Below are positions 1 to 6,643 of a stretch of 6,643 bases of DNA, in pieces. The stretch comes from MWEH01 sp964392385. Its GTDB lineage: Bacteria > Bacillota > Clostridia > Christensenellales > DTU072. The position numbers and the translations under genes were made by a program. Where the stretch lies: NCBI GenBank assembly GCA_964392385.1, contig CAYMPR010000048.1, positions 1 through 6,643 of the forward strand, given 5' to 3'. How positions within the stretch are numbered: the stretch's first letter is position 1; every line of letters begins with the position of its first letter. The notes beneath the pieces were generated by a model. The model was not told the DNA's origin, made no database searches, and saw only the letters and a list, made by a program, of their open reading frames with translations.

Positions 1-2102
1 CAATTTCTTATTACCATTTTGGGCTTCAACCCCGATTTATAAAAGGAGTCTTCTTGCTCACTTGCCCACTCACTATATAGCGAGTATGTTGCACTATCTC
101 CCAAAATACATCCCTCGACTAATACATTTTTAACTCTTTTCATAGCAATTCCGTATTCGCCATTTTTCGCCTGAACATATTTAAATGAAATTAACGAATC
201 GGCTGAAAAAGAATATATAAAGACACCTGCCCCTCTCATGTCGCTTTCTTCTATAGAGTTTGCATTTTGAAATCTGATTTCCTCAAAAGCCAAAGGCCTT
301 TCAAAACTTATGTAATTTTGCAACTCTTTCCCTTCAGGAATTTTTAGATTACTTCCCCGCCAATCCCAAGGATCCCTGAAAATATTGATCGCACCGATAA
401 AAATATGGTTATAATCCGAATCAGACACTAAGGAGGAGTCATATAAAAAGCCATTTCCGTAAAATGATACACCTCTATTATAATTAACAGTTTCGGAGGC
501 ACTAATATCTCCTTGAAGACAAATATTATATTCCTCATCAAAATTTAGGAACATAATCTCGGAAAAATCTGTCACATTTACATAATTATCTGTTTCTAGC
601 ATATTGAAGGTAAATGAGCTTTTCACATAGCTATATTTCCTACCATTGACATCTAGATATGCAGATATTGTTATTGATTTCCCAACACAATTTTCGCTTG
701 TAAACCTAAGCCTTATGTCTTGAGAGTCTATTTTTTCCTCCACCGATATAGCGAGTTCATCGCTGCTTTCCCAAATAACATCATATTTATTGGAATTATC
801 TAAAAGGCCAAATTCCATTTCATGAATAATCTGATTATTCTCATCTAACCAGTTGGTACCCCATTTTCTCGTTAGTTGAATTCCTAATCTAGCATGTTCA
901 TAACCATATTCCAGCGCAATAGAGGCAACTCTCTCTCTTACTAGGATATCCATTTCTTTAGTTATACCATCGAGTGTTGCATATATTTTTACTCTGCCTG
1001 CAGATTTGGGGATAATTGCATTAAAATCTTCATCAATTTCCGCTACTTCTTTATTTGAAGATTCAAATTTTACATCTTCTAACTCTTTTTTATCTCCTAG
1101 CCTTTCTACTGCCAAGAAATATGGACCATTGTTTGTATACACTCTAGAAAATCTATCTACAAAATCCCAATCATTCTCGTTTACAATAGTTACGTTAACA
1201 TCAACTGTTGTCTCTATTAAAGAGCTGGGTTCAATATGCGTTATTCTATATAACCCCTCTCCAAGAGATATGATAGTGCTATTATCATTATCCAAAAGGA
1301 CATTATCTCTTAGCCAATTTTCATCAATATTTTCTTCAGTGGCTATTATATTCTTGCTTTTTACAATTGCTTTTTGGGTGTCAATAATTACATCATAAAC
1401 GAGGTAATTAAGATTTTTGTCTCTAGCTGACACTCTCACTTGAGTTAGCCCTCTATCCACTATTTTGACATATCCATTGGGGCTTATCGTTACTGAATTA
1501 CCATCTACAACTTTCCAATAAACCTGGCTTTCTTTTAATGCATCTATAGGATAAATATCGGCAAACAACGCAGTGGAGTCAAAAATTTCAAAATAACTGT
1601 CTTTCGGAATTTCGGTAATAACAACCTCTTCTAAGTCTTCATTTTCTTGGCCAAAATTTATCGAGCTTGAATAGACACTAATGTTTTCTAAAGACTCAGA
1701 TTTAACATGAAATGTAACTGATCTTCTAATATTTACATTTGCTTTTGCACTAATAATAACAGTTGCAATTCCAATTTTTACTGGCACAATTTGATACTTA
1801 TTTGTTCCTAGAATTTGTACTAGTTTTATCTCTCCAGTGTTATTTTCAGCGGCTTCAGGTTCATTAATACCATCCTCTTTAGTCATCAATGGTAAAACAT
1901 CAACCATTATATATTCATTTAGTGACTTGAAATCTAAATCAATTACAGCATCTCTATCAACCACCTTATTAAATGAATCCCTAATTTGAATACCTGTAGG
2001 GTTATCTGGTGTTGAAATTGATAATATTGTGCTTGTTGCTGAGAGTGCAAAAACTACGATGATAGGTATAAAAAAAATAACGATAACTAAAAATTTTTTC
2101 AT
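1..2102 (-). CDS. Ig-like/beta-helix exported protein, paralogue of the upstream gene (3' end outside window)
   Basis: This reading frame starts at the ATG at 2102-2100 and stays open for 700 codons to the window edge, so the C-terminus is missing. An in-frame TAA at 2120-2118 with no ATG, GTG or TTG between fixes the start. No Shine-Dalgarno-like sequence lies at the usual distance. Residues about 4-22 form a hydrophobic export or anchor segment with no lipobox cysteine. About four Ig-like beta modules follow (roughly 25-135, 136-250, 250-395 and 395-505), then a parallel beta-helix from about 505, with turns such as YGNGFLYD, FEEIRFQNA and VEGCILGD. It aligns with the 888-residue neighbour along its whole visible length, with about 59% identity over the first 141 residues and less beyond. 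An acidic insertion of roughly 13 residues follows the Ig 1/2 junction. The molecular role is unknown; a surface-exposed, membrane-tethered binding or structural protein is the likeliest reading. A complete gene would be expected to run about 570-630 bases further left. Confidence 0.9.
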   Translation of the reverse strand, partial: MKKFLVIVIFFIPIIVVFALSATSTILSISTPDNPTGIQIRDSFNKVVDRDAVIDLDFKSLNEYIMVDVLPLMTKEDGINEPEAAENNTGEIKLVQILGTNKYQIVPVKIGIATVIISAKANVNIRRSVTFHVKSESLENISVYSSSINFGQENEDLEEVVITEIPKDSYFEIFDSTALFADIYPIDALKESQVYWKVVDGNSVTISPNGYVKIVDRGLTQVRVSARDKNLNYLVYDVIIDTQKAIVKSKNIIATEENIDENWLRDNVLLDNDNSTIISLGEGLYRITHIEPSSLIETTVDVNVTIVNENDWDFVDRFSRVYTNNGPYFLAVERLGDKKELEDVKFESSNKEVAEIDEDFNAIIPKSAGRVKIYATLDGITKEMDILVRERVASIALEYGYEHARLGIQLTRKWGTNWLDENNQIIHEMEFGLLDNSNKYDVIWESSDELAISVEEKIDSQDIRLRFTSENCVGKSITISAYLDVNGRKYSYVKSSFTFNMLETDNYVNVTDFSEIMFLNFDEEYNICLQGDISASETVNYNRGVSFYGNGFLYDSSLVSDSDYNHIFIGAINIFRDPWDWRGSNLKIPEGKELQNYISFERPLAFEEIRFQNANSIEESDMRGAGVFIYSFSADSLISFKYVQAKNGEYGIAMKRVKNVLVEGCILGDSATYSLYSEWASEQEDSFYKSGLKPKMVIRN

Positions 2103-2179
2103 AAAAATGCAATAATTTTAGGACTCAATTTGGAAATCTCCCCGACTTGTCTATAATACATAAATTTTTCTCTAACAAT
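2103..2179. other. Intergenic region between the two paralogous genes
   Basis: This 77-bp AT-rich spacer separates the stop of the 888-aa gene from the start of its paralogue. It shows no convincing terminator. There is a GGGGAGA on the minus strand (about 2143-2137), but it is about 35 bases from the ATG and too far to be its ribosome-binding site. The short gap and shared strand are consistent with the two genes being on one transcript. Confidence 0.55.
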
Positions 2180-4846
2180 TTAATTATATAGATTCACTGA
2201 TTGCCCAGTTAACCTTGCATATAACTCATAGTCTTGAGGAACTGGATCTCCAGGCTTTACAGCTGGTTCTTTTCCGTTTTGGAAGTCATAACAAACAAGC
2301 GCACTTGCGTATGTAACCTTTTCCAAATCCATAAAGGCTGTTAATAAAGTTTTTAGCGCAGAAACAGTGTTTGAAAGAGGTTTCCCATTTGCATCTTCCA
2401 TAGGAACAGCCATTACAGCCAGTCTTGGATCGTTACACTGAATATACTCTGCTTCAGGTCTGAATATGGCGCCAAGAGCCATCATACCCACACTTACGTA
2501 TTTTTTATTATCTTGCCAATAATAAATAGAGTCTAGAGCTGGGTTTCCAAAGTAGTCTTTGAAAGCTTGAACCATTAATCTATCAATAATATTTACTGCC
2601 TCTGGAGTTGCACTTGTATATGCTAAAAGACTTTGAACAACTATTTTTGAAAACATTCTTTCAAATGAATCCTGAGTGTGCCAGTTATATATGTCTAAAA
2701 AGCCTTCTACAAATACATTAGGCATATATCCTTTGGCTAGATCCACCGCATTTATGGAATTCCCATATGAAAAAGCTACACCTGGACCATCTGAATGTTT
2801 AATAACATTATTTTTAAAGGTAAGATTTGCGCGTTGATTTTCAAAAACAGAGTGAGGAAATTCAGGATAAACTGCAAATACTGAAAAAGTTGAATTATCG
2901 CCTAAAATACAACCTTCAAAAGTTACTTCTCTACACCAAACAATTTCAATCCCTCTTTCTGCATTTTTTACTTGCATATACTTGAATTCAATATTACCTT
3001 TCCAAGCAGCCACAATCTGTAAACAATCTCCGCGAGAAGGTGCATCGCTTATATTTGCAGCGTTTTGCATTCTAATCTCTTCAAATTTCAAGTCTTTTTC
3101 TATATTTTGAGTATCAGTATATATCTTTCCTTCTTCAGTAGGAACCCCTAGTCGTCCCCATTGATATCCTTCTCTAAATATTGAAATTGCGCCTACGCCA
3201 AAAGGAATATTGGGTATTTGGCTTGCATCAAATAAATACCCATTTCCATAAATAGATACGCCTAGATTCATCGATAGTATTCTTGTCGCTACAATATTTT
3301 CTTGCATACAAATGTTGTATGTCTCGTCAAAAGCAATGTCTCGCATTTGCTCAAAGTTATAGACATTAATATAGTCTGGAGTATCCATGAGCTTAAATTC
3401 AAATGATCTCTTAAGCCCTGGGACTTTTCTATTATTTACAATCAAGTCTGTGCTTATAACAGATGAGCTTCCTGCACCTTCTTCGTGGAATGTCAAAACA
3501 ACATCTTGGGTATCTTCTACATTTTCAAATGAAACAACTTCAGGATTACTTGAAGACCACTCAACGTCAAAAGTGTTGAGCTTATTAAATAGCCCGAATG
3601 AATATTTATTGGTTAAATTTCCATCATCATCAAACCAGTAGTTCCCCCATTTTCTTGTCAACTGTATCCCTAATTTTGCATCTTCTGACCCAAGTTCTAG
3701 TTCATATGAGGACACCCTCTCCCTAATAGTTATTTCTAATTGCTTAGTCACTCCCTTTTTTTCAGCGCTAATTAGTAGCCGCCCTGGGCTTAATGGAACA
3801 AGTGCTCCAGTTTCCTTATCGAAGTCTGCAAGCGTAGAGTTATCAAAACTTACCTCTACTTTTTCTTCCGCTTTCCCGCTTAAAAGATTAAAAAATCTTA
3901 AAAAATGGGGTCCATTATTTGTATATAATGTTTTTGGTTTATCGGTAAAATCCCACTCATCTTCTTCTGTTATATACACTTCTATTTCAACGCTTGTTAC
4001 TTCCTCAGTTATAGGGTCAGTTCTAATAATTTCATAGGTATTATCTTCAACAAATATTGCCTGTGAATTTTCAGGGTCTAGGGAATAGTTATCATTTATA
4101 TACTCAGCATTAAAATCGCTTTCTAGAACATAAGCTACAGGTTGTTTAACAAGCGCATTTGAAGTATCAACAATGATGTCACGAGTAACTAAGTTAGCGT
4201 TTCTATCTTTTGCCATTATTCTAATTTCAGTTAAACCACGCTCCTTGATTGTTAGATATCCATTAGGTGTTAAATCAACTGCATTACCATTAGAAACCTT
4301 CCAAGAAACCATATTTCTTGATAGAGCTTCTATCGGGAATATATCGAAATATAATTGGTGGCTTTCGTTTACAAAATATGTGTTGCTTGTGTCCACATCT
4401 TGCCCAAAACTATTATAAACAATTAAACTCTCAATAGAATCCGAAGTGACGTTAAAAGTAACGGCTCTTCTAACATTGACATTTGCTACTGCTGAAAGTA
4501 CTACTTTTACAGTCCCAACTCTTTTAGGGATGACAAAATACTTATTGGTACCAGCAAGTCTTTCAAGCTCAATATCACCTACACTATTTTCATCTTTTTC
4601 AGGCTCGTTAATGCCATCTTCTTTAGTCATTAGCGGGAGCACGTCGACCATAATAAACTCCCCTACATCATTAATATCAACTCCAATAACATCATCTTTA
4701 CCTATGACCTCATTTAGAGAGCTTCTAATCTCAATATCGGTTGGATTATCGGGTGTAATAATAGAAATAAATCTGCCCGTTGCATTTAGCGCAACAGTCA
4801 CGATAATTGGGATTAAAATTATTACTATTAGTAGAAACTTCTTCAT
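2180..4846 (-). CDS. Exported protein with Ig-like modules and a parallel beta-helix, 888 aa, function unknown
   Basis: Complete gene, ATG at 4846 to TAA at 2180. An in-frame TAA at 4864-4862 excludes a longer start, and a weak GGAA lies about nine bases before the ATG. Residues 4-20 are a hydrophobic export or anchor segment with no lipobox cysteine. Ig-like beta modules occupy roughly 25-135, 136-230, 236-375 and 376-488. The second is the clearest, with the bacterial Big-type pattern of a W-x-V strand, a PNGYLTI turn and a GLTEIRI strand. Residues about 490-700 look like a right-handed parallel beta-helix: YGNGYLFD, FEEIRMQNA, VTFEGCILGD and LTFKNNVIKHSDGPG repeat the strand-turn rhythm and asparagine-rich turns of pectate-lyase-like folds. 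No catalytic set is recognisable, so an enzyme call is not justified. Residues 705-888 form a separate, unrecognised module. There is no LPXTG signal, S-layer domain or C-terminal membrane helix, so only the N-terminal segment could anchor it. The downstream neighbour is a paralogue. Confidence 0.93.
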   Translation of the reverse strand: MKKFLLIVIILIPIIVTVALNATGRFISIITPDNPTDIEIRSSLNEVIGKDDVIGVDINDVGEFIMVDVLPLMTKEDGINEPEKDENSVGDIELERLAGTNKYFVIPKRVGTVKVVLSAVANVNVRRAVTFNVTSDSIESLIVYNSFGQDVDTSNTYFVNESHQLYFDIFPIEALSRNMVSWKVSNGNAVDLTPNGYLTIKERGLTEIRIMAKDRNANLVTRDIIVDTSNALVKQPVAYVLESDFNAEYINDNYSLDPENSQAIFVEDNTYEIIRTDPITEEVTSVEIEVYITEEDEWDFTDKPKTLYTNNGPHFLRFFNLLSGKAEEKVEVSFDNSTLADFDKETGALVPLSPGRLLISAEKKGVTKQLEITIRERVSSYELELGSEDAKLGIQLTRKWGNYWFDDDGNLTNKYSFGLFNKLNTFDVEWSSSNPEVVSFENVEDTQDVVLTFHEEGAGSSSVISTDLIVNNRKVPGLKRSFEFKLMDTPDYINVYNFEQMRDIAFDETYNICMQENIVATRILSMNLGVSIYGNGYLFDASQIPNIPFGVGAISIFREGYQWGRLGVPTEEGKIYTDTQNIEKDLKFEEIRMQNAANISDAPSRGDCLQIVAAWKGNIEFKYMQVKNAERGIEIVWCREVTFEGCILGDNSTFSVFAVYPEFPHSVFENQRANLTFKNNVIKHSDGPGVAFSYGNSINAVDLAKGYMPNVFVEGFLDIYNWHTQDSFERMFSKIVVQSLLAYTSATPEAVNIIDRLMVQAFKDYFGNPALDSIYYWQDNKKYVSVGMMALGAIFRPEAEYIQCNDPRLAVMAVPMEDANGKPLSNTVSALKTLLTAFMDLEKVTYASALVCYDFQNGKEPAVKPGDPVPQDYELYARLTGQSVNLYN

Positions 4847-4849
4847 TTT

Positions 4850-4888
4850 AAGCGATTCCGTTTAACAATTATTAATTATTTTTCGCTT
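4850..4888 (-). repeat. Inverted repeat AAGCGA/TCGCTT next to the 888-aa gene start
   Basis: On the minus strand AAGCGA at 4888-4883 can pair with TCGCTT at 4855-4850, with a 27-base AT-rich loop that contains the weak GGAA ribosome-binding candidate. The 3' arm ends three bases before the ATG. A six-base match with this loop length is expected about once by chance in a region this size, so a regulatory role is only a possibility. Confidence 0.25.
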
Positions 4889-4943
4889 CTCCGGTACCCC
4901 TAGTCTTTATGCATGGGTTCCTTATTCATGGCTTTTGGTAATT

Positions 4944-4952
4944 ATTCTATCA
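4944..4952 (-). promoter_or_regulatory. Possible extended -10 promoter element for the 888-aa gene
   Basis: On the minus strand this reads TGATAGAAT: a TG one base before TAGAAT, which matches the TATAAT consensus at five of six positions. The hexamer 17 bases upstream does not resemble TTGACA, so it would have to act as an extended -10 promoter. Transcription from it would give a leader of about 90 bases before the ATG at 4846. In AT-rich DNA such matches are common, so this remains a candidate. Readthrough from the permease gene is equally possible. Confidence 0.28.
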
Positions 4953-5019
4953 TTTTTCTATCACTATTAGATTTTATCCTTAATATTCTAAGAATTTGTG
5001 CGATTTTTTCTATATTTTA

Positions 5020-6630
5020 TTAACTTCCAACATTGTTATACGACTTTTTAAGCCTGTGTAAGTAGGTAATTAATGACATAATAAACAAGAAAGCTGCAAT
5101 ACCAACACACACATAAAGCGCAGTATTTACGCCAATTAAATACCCTAGCATCATACCTGAAATTCCTTCGACTAAAGCTACTGCTAAGCCAAATCCAATT
5201 GAGCCAGAAGTGTTAATATTGTTATTAACTATTTCACCCTCACCCGAGAGATTAAAGTAAGGCTTTTTAATGTCCATTTTCATACTAAATAAAGTAAGTG
5301 CAATAGATATTGCTTGAACAATTCCAAATATTGAAAATGCCATTTCTACACTCATTTGCTTAGTGAATATTATTACCAAAACACAAAGGAGGTTAGCTAG
5401 AAACGATACAATAAAATACATCGAGAATTTTACTCCTAGCTGATAAACTACAGGAACAGGGATTATCTTAGTGTGATAAAAATTGTTGCCCTCTCTACTT
5501 ACCGCTGTAGCTGAAAACGAGGTGATAATAGTGGAAAAAATTAACATTACTAGAAGAGTAATTCCAAGAGTAATTTGCTCCCCTATTTCGTTTTTTCCAA
5601 GCTGCAAAGTAATGTTATTGCAAAAATACACCATTAGGGGCATTGCACTAGCAAGCACAAAATATTGGAAACTATAATTTACTGATCGAAAAATCTCTAG
5701 AAACTCTTTGTGCAATAGCGACATAAAATTATTTCTTACAGAGTTTTTTGTAACTCTCTTAAAAGCACTTCCCTCAACCTCAATATTTCCAAGGAGCGTC
5801 TTTTGATATAGTTTGACTATAATTAAAATTGTTCCAATAAGAGAAAAACCCATGAGAGCAATCAAAATGGGATAAGCAAGATACAAATTGTTCATGACTA
5901 AAACATCAGCAAAGTATTTAGTAGGAATTAAATAAATACATACATCTTTTACTATATCAACTACTTGCGGTGAAAAAACAGAAAATTCAGTATTTTTTAA
6001 AAATGTGACCATTTTATCAAAAATAGCCATATATGCTCCAAAAAATCCCACCATCATTAGTGTCAAGAGCACAATAATTAATGCAAACTTATTCCTAATT
6101 TTATTAGTAAAATGCATTCCTGGAATAGCAAGTAAATTGGAAATGAGAAAAGGAATTACAACACATAAAATAACTGGTATAGGAATCCGCCAATAATACC
6201 CATAATTTGCCTGAGTCACTCTTCCATATGCAACCAAAAAGGGTACTAGAATAGCAACTGTAAGTACTAATTGGGAAATAATTAGCATCATCGTTTTGCT
6301 AATAAAAATATCTTGTGGTTCAACCGGAAATCTCATAAGTATCTCATTGTCACCCTTAAAGTAGAGTGCTTTTGAAGTACTGCTAATCCCAGCGATGGTT
6401 AAAAAGACAAAGACTAAAGTAAAAAGTATTACAAGAGCTTCATATACCATACCAGCTCTGTCAAACATATCGAAAAAGATTTCAGCAACATAATATAATC
6501 CTACAAGAGTTCCAGCAAAAATTACAAAATACATCAATGGTTTTAGCCAAGATTTTGAATTTTTTATATTATATGCCCCAAATTTATTTTTAAACTCCAA
6601 ACGGAGTAATGTACCTATTTGATTTCCCAT
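5020..6630 (-). CDS. ABC-2-type exporter permease, 536 aa
   Basis: This is the membrane-spanning half of an ATP-driven exporter; the substrate is unknown. About 12 hydrophobic segments are visible, near residues 31-50, 64-84, 113-135, 149-168, 182-203, 250-272, 321-340, 353-374, 401-422, 429-450, 477-500 and 503-523. They are arranged as two halves around a hydrophilic stretch at about 273-315. Three conserved-looking stretches fit a Firmicutes family of large fused-type ABC permeases (as I recall, Pfam's 'putative ATP-binding cassette' permease family): KGDNEILMRFPV at 92-103, SREGNNFYHTKIIPVP at 378-393, and DIKKPYFNLSGEGEIVNNN at 453-471. There is no Walker A or signature motif, so it needs a separate ATPase, normally encoded immediately upstream; only 13 bases of upstream sequence are present here. 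The ATG at 6630 is preceded by the purine-rich AGGCGAGG at 6640-6633. The stop is followed by a 173-bp gap before the Ig/beta-helix gene on the same strand. Confidence 0.88.
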   Translation of the reverse strand: MGNQIGTLLRLEFKNKFGAYNIKNSKSWLKPLMYFVIFAGTLVGLYYVAEIFFDMFDRAGMVYEALVILFTLVFVFLTIAGISSTSKALYFKGDNEILMRFPVEPQDIFISKTMMLIISQLVLTVAILVPFLVAYGRVTQANYGYYWRIPIPVILCVVIPFLISNLLAIPGMHFTNKIRNKFALIIVLLTLMMVGFFGAYMAIFDKMVTFLKNTEFSVFSPQVVDIVKDVCIYLIPTKYFADVLVMNNLYLAYPILIALMGFSLIGTILIIVKLYQKTLLGNIEVEGSAFKRVTKNSVRNNFMSLLHKEFLEIFRSVNYSFQYFVLASAMPLMVYFCNNITLQLGKNEIGEQITLGITLLVMLIFSTIITSFSATAVSREGNNFYHTKIIPVPVVYQLGVKFSMYFIVSFLANLLCVLVIIFTKQMSVEMAFSIFGIVQAISIALTLFSMKMDIKKPYFNLSGEGEIVNNNINTSGSIGFGLAVALVEGISGMMLGYLIGVNTALYVCVGIAAFLFIMSLITYLHRLKKSYNNVGS

Positions 6631-6632
6631 AT

Positions 6633-6640
6633 CCTCGCCT
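6633..6640 (-). promoter_or_regulatory. Shine-Dalgarno-like sequence of the permease gene
   Basis: Read on the minus strand, AGGCGAGG sits just before the ATG at 6630. The GAGG part leaves only two bases to the ATG, which is short, while the first AGG leaves seven, which is normal. It supports the chosen start but is not a perfect site. Confidence 0.45.
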
Positions 6641-6643
6641 ATT

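Larger units (their letters stand above)
4847..5019. other. Intergenic region between permease and 888-aa gene
   Basis: This 173-bp AT-rich spacer has no open frame of note. It holds the candidate -10 element at 4952-4944, a KpnI-type GGTACC palindrome within 4892-4900, and a six-base inverted repeat at 4850-4855 and 4883-4888 next to the start codon. No GC-rich hairpin followed by a T run was found on the minus strand, so there is no clear intrinsic terminator for the permease gene. Confidence 0.6.

Noticed and set aside
1006..1398. Plus-strand open frame of 130 codons
   Set aside because: It lies wholly antisense to the conserved Ig-domain coding sequence of the paralogue; its serine- and leucine-rich translation is typical of a shadow frame.
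2150..2178. TTGTTA with TATTAT or TATAGA as a promoter for the second ectodomain gene
   Set aside because: The better -10 (TATTAT) is only 14 bases from the -35-like hexamer, and the properly spaced one (TATAGA) lacks the key final T; neither is convincing in AT-rich DNA.
2180..2260. Sortase or S-layer anchoring at the C-terminus of the 888-aa protein
   Set aside because: The C-terminus has no LPXTG-like motif, no hydrophobic helix with a basic tail and no S-layer repeats.
2740..3380. Calling the beta-helix a pectate lyase or other polysaccharide lyase
   Set aside because: The fold pattern is suggestive but no lyase catalytic or calcium-binding set is identifiable, and many beta-helix proteins are not enzymes.
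3387..3641. Other short plus-strand frames (also 4173-4418, 5483-5677, 6005-6196)
   Set aside because: All are antisense to well-supported genes and show no recognisable domains.
4781..4846. Lipoprotein signal on the ectodomain proteins
   Set aside because: There is no cysteine near the end of the hydrophobic segment in either protein.
2180..4846. Mycoplasma-type code (TGA as tryptophan), considered because of the low GC
   Set aside because: Tryptophans checked in the conserved WG and WDW motifs are TGG and the long frames contain no internal TGA.
4446..4865. Plus-strand open frame of 139 codons opposite the start of the 888-aa gene
   Set aside because: The minus frame here is the most conserved part of the paralogous pair, so selection acts on that strand; the plus translation is low-complexity S/T/I-rich.
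4985..4995. ATTCTTAGAAT palindrome after the permease stop as a terminator
   Set aside because: The arms are five AT-rich bases with a one-base centre and no following T run, so it cannot form a useful terminator hairpin.

Overview
The window is AT-rich (roughly one third G+C by eye) and uses the standard bacterial code, since the tryptophans checked are TGG. All three supported genes lie on the minus strand, so they read from right to left. The AT-rich composition and the family signature of the permease point to a low-GC Firmicutes-type (Bacillota) bacterium, probably Clostridia-like. Nothing here fixes a genus. No RNA gene, CRISPR array, insertion sequence or phage gene was seen.

Layout in the direction of transcription. 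(1) 6630-5020: a complete gene for a 536-residue, roughly 12-helix membrane protein, the permease half of an ABC-2-type exporter. Its ATPase partner is not in the window and would be expected just beyond the right edge. (2) 5019-4847: a 173-bp gap with a possible extended -10 promoter element, a small inverted repeat against the next start codon, and no convincing terminator. (3) 4846-2180: a complete gene for an 888-residue exported protein. It has an N-terminal hydrophobic segment, about four Ig-like (bacterial Big-type) beta modules, a right-handed parallel beta-helix resembling the pectate-lyase fold, and a C-terminal module of unknown type. (4) 2179-2103: a 77-bp gap. (5) 2102-1: a paralogue of gene 3, open through 700 codons and cut by the left edge of the window inside its beta-helix.

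The two large proteins arose by tandem duplication. The first 141 residues align without a gap at about 59% identity by hand count, and several blocks are nearly invariant although their codons differ at most synonymous positions. The duplication is therefore old and the protein sequence is under strong selection. This constraint includes the membrane segment and a distinctive block, IMVDVLPLMTKEDGINEPE, for which I recognise no known function.

Working model (inference): an ABC exporter followed by two large, membrane-tethered ectodomain proteins carrying Ig stalks and beta-helix heads. It may be a cell-envelope system acting on a carbohydrate or other extracellular polymer. The shared strand and order support linkage, but the 173-bp gap and possible promoter leave co-transcription open.
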